Source: Gammaproteobacteria bacterium (GTDB lineage: Bacteria; Pseudomonadota; Gammaproteobacteria; Steroidobacterales; Steroidobacteraceae). From it: 43,019 nt of DNA. The translations under genes were made by a program, and so were the position numbers. The stretch's first letter is position 1. Each line of letters begins with the position of its first letter. The notes below the pieces were generated by a model. That model was not told the DNA's origin and made no database searches. It saw nothing but the letters and a program-made list of their open reading frames with translations. Where the stretch lies: the NCBI GenBank assembly GCA_009926865.1, contig RFOD01000019.1:1-43019 (forward strand), in the 5' to 3' direction. Positions 35,337-43,019 of the stretch are shown one piece after another.

Positions 35337-38300
35337 TCAGTTCCCACCAACTCGCGAGAGGTCTCGCGAGTTCTCCTCGAATGCCGCCATGATGGCCTCG
35401 TCGCCCGACAAGCCCTGATCATGCGCACGTTTAATACAGGCCAGTACGCGCTTGTAATCTTTGGGGATAACTCGTACGAATTTCGGCAGCATGGTCGGCC
35501 ATGCGTCTAACACGCGCTCGGCAACTCCGCTCGCAGTGTATTCATGATGGCGCCGGAGTAAGTCCTGCAATGCGCGCGCCTCCTCGGCGTCCTCGACTCG
35601 CTCGACCTCGACCATCGCCATATTGATCCGCGACTCAAACTCGCCCTGCTCGTCTAAGACGTAGGCGACACCGCCGGACATGCCAGCGCCGAAATTACGT
35701 CCTGTCGGACCGAGCACCACCACGCGTCCGCCTGTCATGTATTCGCAGCCATGGTCACCGACGCCCTCCACGACGGCGTCCACACCGCTATTGCGCACCG
35801 CAAAGCGTTCACCGGCCTGGCCACGCACGAATAACTCACCGGCGGTCGCGCCGTAGAGCGCGACGTTACCAATGATGATGTTTTGCTCAGGGACAAATGC
35901 CGAATTCTTAGGCGGTAGAATGACTAATTTACCGCCACACAAGCCCTTGCCCACATAATCGTTGGCATCACCCTCGAGCGTGAAGCTCATGCCAGGCGTG
36001 ACAAACGCACCAAAACTCTGCCCAGCCGAGCCGTTGAATCGGATACGAATCGTGTCAGCCGGTAAGCCTTCAGCGCCCCAGCGACGCGTTATCTCGCTTG
36101 CGGTGATCGTACCGACCACGCGATTGACGTTGCGGACCTTGAGTTCAGCTTCCACTTTTTCACCGCGCTCGATCGCGGGACGGCAGATCTCAAGCAGATC
36201 CGTCACATCCAATGATTTATCGAGACCATGGTCCTGCTCCATCTGCTTAAAGCGACCCACTTCAGGTCCCAGATCCGGCTGATAAAGGATGTTGGTGAAA
36301 TCAAAACCATGCGCCTTCCAGTGATCGATCGCTAGCTGCGGCTCGAGGCGATCCACGCGGCCGATCATTTCATCGACGGTACGGAAGCCAAGCTCGGCCA
36401 TGAGCTCCCGCATCTGCATCGCGACGAAGCGCATGAAATTCACGACATGCTCTGGCTTACCCGCAAAACGCTCCCGTAATTGAGGGTTTTGCGTGGCCAC
36501 GCCTGCGGGGCAGGTATTGAGGTGGCAGACCCGCATCATGATGCAACCAACCGATACGAGCGGCGCGGTCGAGAAGCCAAATTCCTCAGCCCCCAGCAAC
36601 GCGGCAATGATGACGTCACGACCCGTCTTTAATTGACCATCGGTCTCGACGGTAATGCGGCTGCGTAAATTATTGAGTACTAAGGTTTGATGCGTTTCAG
36701 CTAAGCCGAGCTCCCACGGCAAGCCTGCGTGGGTGGTCGACGTTAAGGGCGAGGCGCCGGTACCGCCGTCATACCCACTGATGAGCACCACATCCGCGTG
36801 CGCCTTGGAAACACCGGCCGCAATCGTTCCGACGCCCACCTCAGCCACGAGTTTCACGCAAATGCGCGCATCGCGATTCGCGTTCTTGAGATCATGGATG
36901 AGCTCAGCGAGATCTTCGATGGAGTAGATATCGTGATGCGGTGGCGGGGAAATGAGCCCCACGCCAGCGGTCGTGTGTCGCGTCTTGGCAATCCACGGAT
37001 ACACCTTAGTGCCCGGCAACTGACCGCCTTCGCCTGGCTTTGCGCCCTGCGCCATTTTGATCTGGATTTCTTTGGCATTCACGAGATATTCACTCGTTAC
37101 CCCAAAGCGACCCGAGGCTACCTGCTTAATCGCAGAGTTCTTCGAGTCTCCATTCGGCAGCGGCTTGAACCGCTCTGGATCTTCGCCTCCTTCGCCTGTA
37201 TTGCTCTTGCCGCCAATACGGTTCATGGCGATCGCCAAGGTTTCATGGGCTTCTTGACTGATCGAGCCATAGCTCATGGCGCCCGTTTTAAAGCGCCGCA
37301 TGATGCTCTCGATCGGCTCGACTTCCTCCAAAGAAATCGGTTCAGCTTCTTTGAAATCGAGTAGACCGCGCAGCGTGGATAAATTACGGGCGCGATCGTC
37401 GATCAGGCGAGCATACGATTTGAAAGTCTCGTAGCTACCCGTACGAACAGCCTTTTGCAAACGATGGATGCTCTCAGGGTTGAACACATGGAACTCACCA
37501 TCCGCGCGCCATTGATATTGACCACCGGTTGGCAAGACATGGTCTGACACGGTGCGCTCGGGGAACGCCAGTCGATGGCGAATCAGGGTTTCCTCCGCGA
37601 GCGTCTCGAGACCAATCCCACCGATTCGCGATGCTGTGCCCGCAAAATATTCGTCAATCAGATCCTGACGCAGACCAATCGCCTCAAAGACCTGCGCGCC
37701 GTGATAGCTCTGCACAGCAGAGATACCCATCTTAGACATGACCTTAATTACGCCCTTAGTGGCCGCCTTCACAAAGTTGGCGCAGGCCAGTCGATGATCG
37801 ACATTGGGCAGCAACTCTTCGCGGATCATGCCGTCCAAAGTCTCGAAGGCGAGATACGGATTGATGGCGCTCGCGCCATAGCCGATTAACAATGCGAAAT
37901 GATGGACCTCTCGCGCTTCGCCGGTTTCAAGCACCAGCGATACCCGCATGCGCGAGCCTTCACGGATGAGATGATGATGCAGAGCGGACATCGCCAGTAG
38001 AGCCGGGATCGCTGCGTATTCTTTGTTCACGCCACGATCAGTCAAGATCAAAATATTGACCTCATCGCGCTCGATCAAGCGGCACGCTTCTGCTCGGATA
38101 CGCTCAATCGCACGCTCAAGACCCGCCTCGCCCTCGCGAACCTTGAATAGCATCGACAATTGCCCAACCTTAAGCCCAGGCAGCGCGACACGCCGAATCT
38201 TCGCGAAATCTTCGTTGGTGAGGACCGGTGCTTTCAACTCAATGCGGCGACAGTCAGTCGGCTTGGGGTCGAGCAGATTCCCCTCAGACCCTAGCCAAAC

Positions 38301-39971
38301 ATCCGACGACGTGATGATCTCTTCACGGATGCTGTCGATCGGGGGATTCGTGACCTGCGCAAAAAGCTGCTTGAAGTAATCATAGAGCAGGCGTGACCGC
38401 TGCGAGAGTACGGCGAGCGGCGTGTCATTGCCCATTGAGCCGACCGCTTCAACCCCATCACGCGCCATCGGCGCAAGCAGAATCCGCTGGTCTTCAAAGG
38501 TGTATCCAAACGCCATTTGCCGTGAGCGCAGTAGCTCGGGCTCAGGCGCTGGTAGCTCAGGCGCAGCCGGCAAATCTTTGAGATGAACGAGATTTTGCTG
38601 TAGCCACTCGGCATACGGTCGTTCATTGACGATACCGCGCTTGATCTCTTCGTCATCAATGATACGTCCTTGCTCGGTATCGACCAAGAACATCTTGCCG
38701 GGCTGCAGCCGTCCCTTTTGAACAATTTCTTCGGGTGGCAATTCCAGTACGCCCGCCTCCGAGGCGAGCACGACCAGATCATCTTTGGTGACGTAATAGC
38801 GCGCAGGCCGCAAACCGTTACGGTCGAGCACAGCCCCCATACGAACGCCATCGGTAAAGGCGACCGCCGCAGGGCCATCCCACGGCTCCATCAAGCTCGA
38901 GTGAAATTGATAGAACGCCCGACGCGCGGGATCCATGGTTTCATGTTTTGACCAAGGCTCTGGAATCATCATCATCATCGCGTGCGGCAATGAGCGACCC
39001 GCGAGCACCATCAGCTCGAGTACATTGTCGAACATCGAAGAGTCACTGCCGTAGATGTTCACGACCGGAGCGATCTTTGCCGTGTCTTCGCCAAATAATT
39101 CCGATTCAAGCAACGCTTCGCGAGCGCGCATCCAATTGATGTTGCCGCGTAAGGTATTGATCTCACCGTTATGCGCGATGTAGCGATAGGGGTGCGCGCG
39201 ATCCCAGCTGGGGAACGTGTTGGTGCTAAAGCGCGAGTGCACGAGCGCGAGCGCAGTCTCCATCCGCGGGTCTTGCAAATCGAGAAAATATTGATCGAGC
39301 TGCATCGTCAACAACATGCCCTTGTAGACCAAGGTCTTGTGCGACAAGCTCGCCACATAAAACGACTCCGCACCGCCCAAGGTCGATACACGGATTTCGC
39401 TATAGGCGCGTTTACGAATGACGTACAGCTTGCGCTCAAAATCTTCGGCGGTGAGCGTGTCTTCACCGCGTTGAATAAAGAGCTGACGAACGAAGGGCTC
39501 GCTCTGACGGGCGGTATCGCCGAGCATGGAGTTATCGACCGGAACGGTGCGACCCCCGAGGTAGATCTGCCCTTCAGACTGCACGATGCCCGCGAAGACC
39601 TCTTCAATACGACGACGCTGCGTCGCATTGCGCGGCATGAACAGCATGCCGCAGGCATAGTCGCCGGGCTCTGGGAGGCGAATGTGTGCCTGATAAGCCG
39701 CCGCCTTCAAAAACTCGTGCGGCATCTGCATCAAGACGCCGGCGCCGTCGCCCGTGTTGACCTCGCACCCGCACGCACCGCGGTGATCGAGATTTCGTAG
39801 CACTTCGATCGCCTGCCGCAGGATCTTGTTCGAGCGTCGGCCTTTGATATCAACGACGAAACCGACGCCGCAGGCGTCATGCTCGAAGGCCGGATCGTAG
39901 AGACCCTGTTTACCGGGACGCCCCGTCATCGGGGTGGCAACCGGTGCTTGAGTCTCTGGCTGATCTATCAT
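35337..39971 (-). CDS. gltB: Glutamate synthase (NADPH) large subunit
   Basis: Large GOGAT subunit (1544 aa) that hydrolyses glutamine and transfers ammonia to 2-oxoglutarate. The class II amidotransferase domain has its nucleophile at Cys34 in HDACGVGFV, so about 33 residues would be removed. A central domain, the FMN-binding synthase domain (roughly 830-1200), and the C-terminal GXGXG beta-helix domain (roughly 1280-1480) follow. The [3Fe-4S] cysteines are in [15 protein letters not shown]. The ATG at 39971 is preferred to one at 40022 because it gives the usual propeptide length. With glnK at 8.1 kb it belongs to nitrogen assimilation, but no sigma-54 site was found upstream. Confidence 0.97.
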   Translation of the reverse strand: MIDQPETQAPVATPMTGRPGKQGLYDPAFEHDACGVGFVVDIKGRRSNKILRQAIEVLRNLDHRGACGCEVNTGDGAGVLMQMPHEFLKAAAYQAHIRLPEPGDYACGMLFMPRNATQRRRIEEVFAGIVQSEGQIYLGGRTVPVDNSMLGDTARQSEPFVRQLFIQRGEDTLTAEDFERKLYVIRKRAYSEIRVSTLGGAESFYVASLSHKTLVYKGMLLTMQLDQYFLDLQDPRMETALALVHSRFSTNTFPSWDRAHPYRYIAHNGEINTLRGNINWMRAREALLESELFGEDTAKIAPVVNIYGSDSSMFDNVLELMVLAGRSLPHAMMMMIPEPWSKHETMDPARRAFYQFHSSLMEPWDGPAAVAFTDGVRMGAVLDRNGLRPARYYVTKDDLVVLASEAGVLELPPEEIVQKGRLQPGKMFLVDTEQGRIIDDEEIKRGIVNERPYAEWLQQNLVHLKDLPAAPELPAPEPELLRSRQMAFGYTFEDQRILLAPMARDGVEAVGSMGNDTPLAVLSQRSRLLYDYFKQLFAQVTNPPIDSIREEIITSSDVWLGSEGNLLDPKPTDCRRIELKAPVLTNEDFAKIRRVALPGLKVGQLSMLFKVREGEAGLERAIERIRAEACRLIERDEVNILILTDRGVNKEYAAIPALLAMSALHHHLIREGSRMRVSLVLETGEAREVHHFALLIGYGASAINPYLAFETLDGMIREELLPNVDHRLACANFVKAATKGVIKVMSKMGISAVQSYHGAQVFEAIGLRQDLIDEYFAGTASRIGGIGLETLAEETLIRHRLAFPERTVSDHVLPTGGQYQWRADGEFHVFNPESIHRLQKAVRTGSYETFKSYARLIDDRARNLSTLRGLLDFKEAEPISLEEVEPIESIMRRFKTGAMSYGSISQEAHETLAIAMNRIGGKSNTGEGGEDPERFKPLPNGDSKNSAIKQVASGRFGVTSEYLVNAKEIQIKMAQGAKPGEGGQLPGTKVYPWIAKTRHTTAGVGLISPPPHHDIYSIEDLAELIHDLKNANRDARICVKLVAEVGVGTIAAGVSKAHADVVLISGYDGGTGASPLTSTTHAGLPWELGLAETHQTLVLNNLRSRITVETDGQLKTGRDVIIAALLGAEEFGFSTAPLVSVGCIMMRVCHLNTCPAGVATQNPQLRERFAGKPEHVVNFMRFVAMQMRELMAELGFRTVDEMIGRVDRLEPQLAIDHWKAHGFDFTNILYQPDLGPEVGRFKQMEQDHGLDKSLDVTDLLEICRPAIERGEKVEAELKVRNVNRVVGTITASEITRRWGAEGLPADTIRIRFNGSAGQSFGAFVTPGMSFTLEGDANDYVGKGLCGGKLVILPPKNSAFVPEQNIIIGNVALYGATAGELFVRGQAGERFAVRNSGVDAVVEGVGDHGCEYMTGGRVVVLGPTGRNFGAGMSGGVAYVLDEQGEFESRINMAMVEVERVEDAEEARALQDLLRRHHEYTASGVAERVLDAWPTMLPKFVRVIPKDYKRVLACIKRAHDQGLSGDEAIMAAFEENSRDLSRVGGN

Positions 39972-40156
39972 GATTCCTGGGCTCCACATGGCAATCTGCA
40001 GGGCGCAAGCACCCCGCATCACAGGCCAAACGCCTGTAACGTACTGATTTTAAACAATCTGTTGAAGGGAGGCTGTCTCGATCCAGCGCCCGATGGGACC
40101 TCTGGACAACCTGCGACCTTGCTATGGGTTCGATCATAGCGGCTCGTGGCCGCCGG

Positions 40157-40969
40157 TCAACTCGGAATCGGTTGTCCGTCATAGGCCCAGAGCCGACCCG
40201 AGTCCTCAACGCTCAGCCGATCGAGGACTTCGATAAGGGCCGCTGCTGAGGCTTGCGGAGTCTGTAACTGCCCTGGCGGGAGCGCCGATTGGAAGGGCGC
40301 TGACAACGCGGTGTCCACGGTCCCAGGATGTAAGCCCACACACAGCGCCTGTGGGTGGCTTAACTTGAGCTCAATGGCAAAGTTGCGCAGCAGCATATTG
40401 AGCGCGGCCTTCGACGCTCGATAACTGTGCCAACCACCGAGACGGTTATCCTCGATCGATCCCACCCGTGCAGAGATCGCTGCGAACACGGCTTTGGCAT
40501 CCCGCCTCAGTTGCGGCAAGCAGTGCTTCGCAATCAACGCGGGACCGACCGCATTGACCTGAAACAGCGTCATCAGCGCTTCACCACTCAGTTGGCGCCA
40601 AGTTTTCTCAGGTCGCAGAGGCGCCGCGTGCAAGAGTCCCGTCGCGACGATGACGAGATCGAGCGGTCCGTTAGCGCTCGCGTTCGCCACCACCTTGGCA
40701 ATACTCGCCTCATCCTCCAAGGTAAAACGCCACGGCTCCTCGGCGCTGCGAGCTGCGCCAAACACCTCGCCGACCTCGGGCTGTGCGCGTAGGTGCTCCG
40801 TCAGCGCCGCACCCAAGCCGCCGCTCGCGCCGAAGATCAGCGCGCGTAGCGGCGCCTGAAAACTCGCGAGTGACCCCAGAGTGGGGGCTGGGCCGGATGC
40901 TGCGTCCGGCGCACTCGCGGATGCGGCCTCTTTGGCAAGCTCAGTACGGGACGGAGACACTTTTTTCAT
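40157..40969 (-). CDS. Short-chain dehydrogenase/reductase
   Basis: NAD(P)-dependent oxidoreductase of 270 aa. The Rossmann motif is FGASGGLG (46-53), Asn139 is in FQVNAVG, and the catalytic Ser166, Tyr183 and Lys187 are in AAISARVG and SYRASKAAL. The layout resembles the CsgA/C-factor-like SDR group. About 35 Ala/Ser/Pro-rich residues precede the fold and may be a flexible extension. The ATG at 40969 has AGGA 8 bp upstream; a longer in-frame extension to 41161 runs over the divergent gene and is rejected. Substrate unknown. Confidence 0.9.
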   Translation of the reverse strand: MKKVSPSRTELAKEAASASAPDAASGPAPTLGSLASFQAPLRALIFGASGGLGAALTEHLRAQPEVGEVFGAARSAEEPWRFTLEDEASIAKVVANASANGPLDLVIVATGLLHAAPLRPEKTWRQLSGEALMTLFQVNAVGPALIAKHCLPQLRRDAKAVFAAISARVGSIEDNRLGGWHSYRASKAALNMLLRNFAIELKLSHPQALCVGLHPGTVDTALSAPFQSALPPGQLQTPQASAAALIEVLDRLSVEDSGRLWAYDGQPIPS

Positions 40970-41098
40970 CGAAGTGATCCTAAGGTATTGCACTCGAGGC
41001 GTCGCTGCCTTAACGTTCGCGCCGCGTCGCGGGGTGTGGTACCGCCCGTGACGTCCAGAGATGGTCGTCCGGGCCCTAGGAGGTGTGGCAAGACCCTG

Positions 41099-41479
41099 AT
41101 GAAAAAGCAAATGTCGTCCCGTGACAACGACCCTGGACCCCGTCTTCTCAAGATCAATCAATACCTCGAGAAGAATTTCCCGGATTTCTTTGCCGAAGCC
41201 CGCTTTCAGGTCGGGGATGACGATTATTTCCTGTATTCACGCTTCGGACAGTACCTCGCCCGCTCCATTGAAAATCGCCGCGCACCGCGATCAAAGATTT
41301 ATCGTGGATTCACGGTACTCAACAAGATGGCGGCGGTCTCGCGCAAAGACCCGAATGTACGCAGCATTCTCGTCTCGGGCCCACTTGAGCACCTGATGGA
41401 TGTGCCACGCGCCCGCGAATTAGCCAAGAAACGTCTCTCGCCGGTAGCTCAGGGCTATCTCGAGAGCTTGTGCGAGTGA
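41099..41479 (+). CDS. Small conserved-looking protein (126 aa), unknown
   Basis: Soluble protein starting MKKQMSSRDND and rich in charged and aromatic residues (NQYLEKNFPDFFAEARFQVGDDDYFLY). No known domain is recognised. The C-terminal half is basic (RARELAKKRLSP) and mostly helical. AGGAGG at 41078-41083 lies 15 bp before the ATG, which is long; ATG at 41111 is an alternative start. Its stop overlaps the GTG of the next gene by 4 bp (GTGA), which supports it as a real translated gene coupled to the racemase-family protein. It is divergent from the SDR. Confidence 0.75.
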   Translation: MKKQMSSRDNDPGPRLLKINQYLEKNFPDFFAEARFQVGDDDYFLYSRFGQYLARSIENRRAPRSKIYRGFTVLNKMAAVSRKDPNVRSILVSGPLEHLMDVPRARELAKKRLSPVAQGYLESLCE

Positions 41480-42201
41480 GCGCCGACTACGGCGCTCGCG
41501 CTCGTCTAGGGGTTGCCACCCCGCAAGCTAACCCCACTGTCGAGCCTGAGCTGCGCGCGCTGATGCCGCACGATGTCGAGGTGTATGCCACCCGCCTCAC
41601 GCATCCTGCGCCCAAGGTTGAGGACCGGCTGGATCACTATATTCAGCACATACCCGAAGCGATTGAAAGCTTCGGCTCATTAAATCTCGTCGCATTCGGT
41701 TTTGGCTGTACGGGATCGAGCTATCGCGTTACGCCAGAAGCTGAAGAGGGGCTGACCCATGCCGCGAGCGAACACGCGGGCATACCCGTCATCACCGCAG
41801 CGCAAGCGATCCGCCAAGCCCTCGAGTCCCTAGGCACGCGTCGTATTGCTCTCGTGTCACCCTATCCTGTGGCGCTCGCCGAAGCCGGTTATCGGTACTG
41901 GGAGGCTTGCGGGATCGAGCTTTGTGCTCGGCTACGCGTTGAAACCTCGCTCACTGATACGCATCGGATCTATGAATTAACGAGTACCGAGGCATATGCG
42001 GCGCTACATGAGATCGATCATTCCAAGGCAGAGGTGATCGTCGCGAGTGGCACGGGTATGCCGACCCTCGCCGCGCTGAGACGTTGGCATGCCGAGTCCC
42101 CAAAGCCCGTGCTATCGTCCAATCTTTGTTTGGCATGGGCTCTGCTCCGTGCCGTCGACCCAACGATCGCGCCCTCGCCGATCAGCCTGCTGCATAGATA
42201 G
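41476..42201 (+). CDS. Asp/Glu racemase-family protein (maleate isomerase/AMDase-like)
   Basis: Protein of 241 aa of the Asp/Glu racemase superfamily, nearest in pattern to maleate cis-trans isomerases and arylmalonate decarboxylases. The N-terminal VATPQANPTVEPELRAL and the first active-site loop GFGCTGSSY with Cys78 are clear. The second loop reads VASGTGMPTL, with Gly where maleate isomerases have the second cysteine (SCT). KPVLSSNLCLAWALLR is the typical C-terminal helix. A single-cysteine enzyme cannot be a classical two-base racemase. The GTG at 41476 overlaps the preceding stop. Substrate unknown. Confidence 0.85.
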   Translation: MSADYGARARLGVATPQANPTVEPELRALMPHDVEVYATRLTHPAPKVEDRLDHYIQHIPEAIESFGSLNLVAFGFGCTGSSYRVTPEAEEGLTHAASEHAGIPVITAAQAIRQALESLGTRRIALVSPYPVALAEAGYRYWEACGIELCARLRVETSLTDTHRIYELTSTEAYAALHEIDHSKAEVIVASGTGMPTLAALRRWHAESPKPVLSSNLCLAWALLRAVDPTIAPSPISLLHR

Positions 42202-42246
42202 CAGTAGGCGTCATCTGGGGCCCCGAGTGACTGTAGGAGTCTCTTC

Positions 42247-43019
42247 ATGAGTCAGCTGTTCACCAAGTCGCCCAACGAGACGTCGCATATCGTGGATCGT
42301 CGCCGAATACTCAAGCTCTCGCTGGCAGCCGCTCTGGCCGGTAGTGCGGGGGCGAACCTCGGCTGGAGCGAAGCCGCGGACAGCGCACTGCTCGTTAAAA
42401 CTATCCCGTCAAGTGGAGAATCTTTGCCAGTCATTGGACTCGGTACCAATAATTACAGTCCCACGACGCCTGAGGAACGCGAAACGCGTCGAGCAGTCGT
42501 CGCCGCGCTCAGCTCGGGCGGCGCGAGTGTGATTGATACGGCGCCTGCTTACCGACAGTCGGAAGCCACCCTGGGCGAACTCATGGCGGATATCGGTAAC
42601 CGATCAAAGATTTTCTTAGCAACCAAAGTCACAGCAGCGAGTGGCGAACGTAGTGAAGGCGAAGCAATGCTTCAGCGCTCGCGTGAGCGACTACGAAGCG
42701 ATACGCTCGATCTCGTGCAAGTGCACAACCTCATGGGTACCGCCAGCCTACTGCCTCTCCTGCGTGAAGAAAAAGCAACAGGCCAGATTCGCTATATCGG
42801 CGTCACCACCTCGCGCGATAGTCAGTACCCAGAGCTCATTGACATCATGCAGCGAGAAACGCTCGATTTCATCCAAGTGGATTACTCTCTCGGTAATCGT
42901 ACGGCAGCCGAGACGATCTTGCCGCTCGCGCTTGATCGCGGGATGGCGGTACTTGTGAACTTACCTCTCGGAGGACGTCGCGGCAGCCTATTCGCCAAGG
43001 TCAAAGATCAGGCGCTGCC
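42247..43019 (+). CDS. Tat-exported aldo/keto reductase (partial)
   Basis: Open reading frame cut by the window end; 257 codons are seen. The N-terminus has a twin-arginine signal, DRRRILKLSLAAALAG (17-32), so the folded protein should be exported, unlike most aldo/keto reductases. The catalytic tetrad is complete: Asp97 and Tyr102 in DTAPAYRQSE, Lys127 in LATKV and His160 in VQVHN. AGGAG lies 7 bp before the ATG. The C-terminal NADPH-binding part is mostly missing. It follows the racemase-family gene by 45 bp and may share its transcript. Periplasmic NADPH is not available, so the cofactor may be bound before export. Confidence 0.9.
   Translation, partial: MSQLFTKSPNETSHIVDRRRILKLSLAAALAGSAGANLGWSEAADSALLVKTIPSSGESLPVIGLGTNNYSPTTPEERETRRAVVAALSSGGASVIDTAPAYRQSEATLGELMADIGNRSKIFLATKVTAASGERSEGEAMLQRSRERLRSDTLDLVQVHNLMGTASLLPLLREEKATGQIRYIGVTTSRDSQYPELIDIMQRETLDFIQVDYSLGNRTAAETILPLALDRGMAVLVNLPLGGRRGSLFAKVKDQAL

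Noticed and set aside
34468-39800. Several long plus-strand frames (up to about 209 codons) opposite gltB and gltD
   Set aside because: They are antisense shadows of the high-GC gltBD coding sequence; no family resemblance and no start signals.
39972-40156. Sigma-54 promoter search before gltB
   Set aside because: No GG-N10-GC element with the right surrounding bases; only weak TTAAAA-like -10 sequences were seen.
40970-41161. N-terminal extension of the SDR by 64 residues
   Set aside because: It overlaps the start of the divergent gene, is not part of the SDR fold, and a good ribosome site exists at 40969.

Overview
The window looks like a chromosomal segment of a non-enteric gammaproteobacterium with fairly high GC content. 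A Nevskiales/Steroidobacterales-like relative is my guess; the sequence alone does not fix the genus. The main evidence is gene order. The E. coli-type neighbours radC-rpmB-rpmG-mutM, coaBC-dut, rsmD-coaD and ftsY-ftsE-ftsX-rpoH are all present and packed into about 10 kb. gshA is of the gammaproteobacterial class, and mutY-yggX is intact.

Layout. Bases 1-1660: a tyrosine recombinase reading away from the 3' end of tRNA-Phe, which is the edge of an integrated element whose body lies to the left of the window. 1.7-3.3 kb: a tiny membrane ORF and mutY-yggX. 3.4-7.1 kb: a CopD-like membrane protein and an adaptor-permease-ATPase ABC export operon. 7.1-8.7 kb: glnK followed by a quinone reductase, behind a recognisable sigma-54 promoter and a candidate NtrC site. 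8.7-12.4 kb: a ferredoxin reductase-like flavoprotein, an MFS transporter and a secreted plant-type asparaginase. 12.5-14.4 kb: a DUF962 membrane protein and gshA. 14.6-18.7 kb: two translationally coupled amidohydrolases, the second without its HxH metal motif, and a FadI-type thiolase. 18.7-24.9 kb: housekeeping genes for dUTP and CoA metabolism, ribosomal proteins L28/L33, three repair-related genes (radC, mutM, an AlkA-like glycosylase) and rsmD. 25.0-28.5 kb: ftsYEX-rpoH. 28.6-33.4 kb: an HDAC-like hydrolase, and a thiamine-diphosphate enzyme, MFS transporter and unknown protein that form a likely catabolic operon. 33.44-33.85 kb: a non-coding gap with a promoter-like motif, many hairpins and a strong terminator. 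33.8-40 kb: gltBD. 40.1-43 kb: an SDR, a small unknown protein coupled to an Asp/Glu racemase-family enzyme, and a Tat-exported aldo/keto reductase cut by the window end.

Functional links. glnK, gltBD and gshA concern nitrogen and glutamate use but are not contiguous. coaBC and coaD are two steps of CoA synthesis. mutY and mutM are the two glycosylase arms of 8-oxoguanine defence. The most striking regulatory feature is a perfect 9-9-9 CIRCE operator just upstream of rpoH, which suggests that the HrcA repressor controls the sigma-32 gene itself. The least explained element is the structured intergenic unit before gltD. No CRISPR array, insertion sequence or obvious pseudogene was seen.
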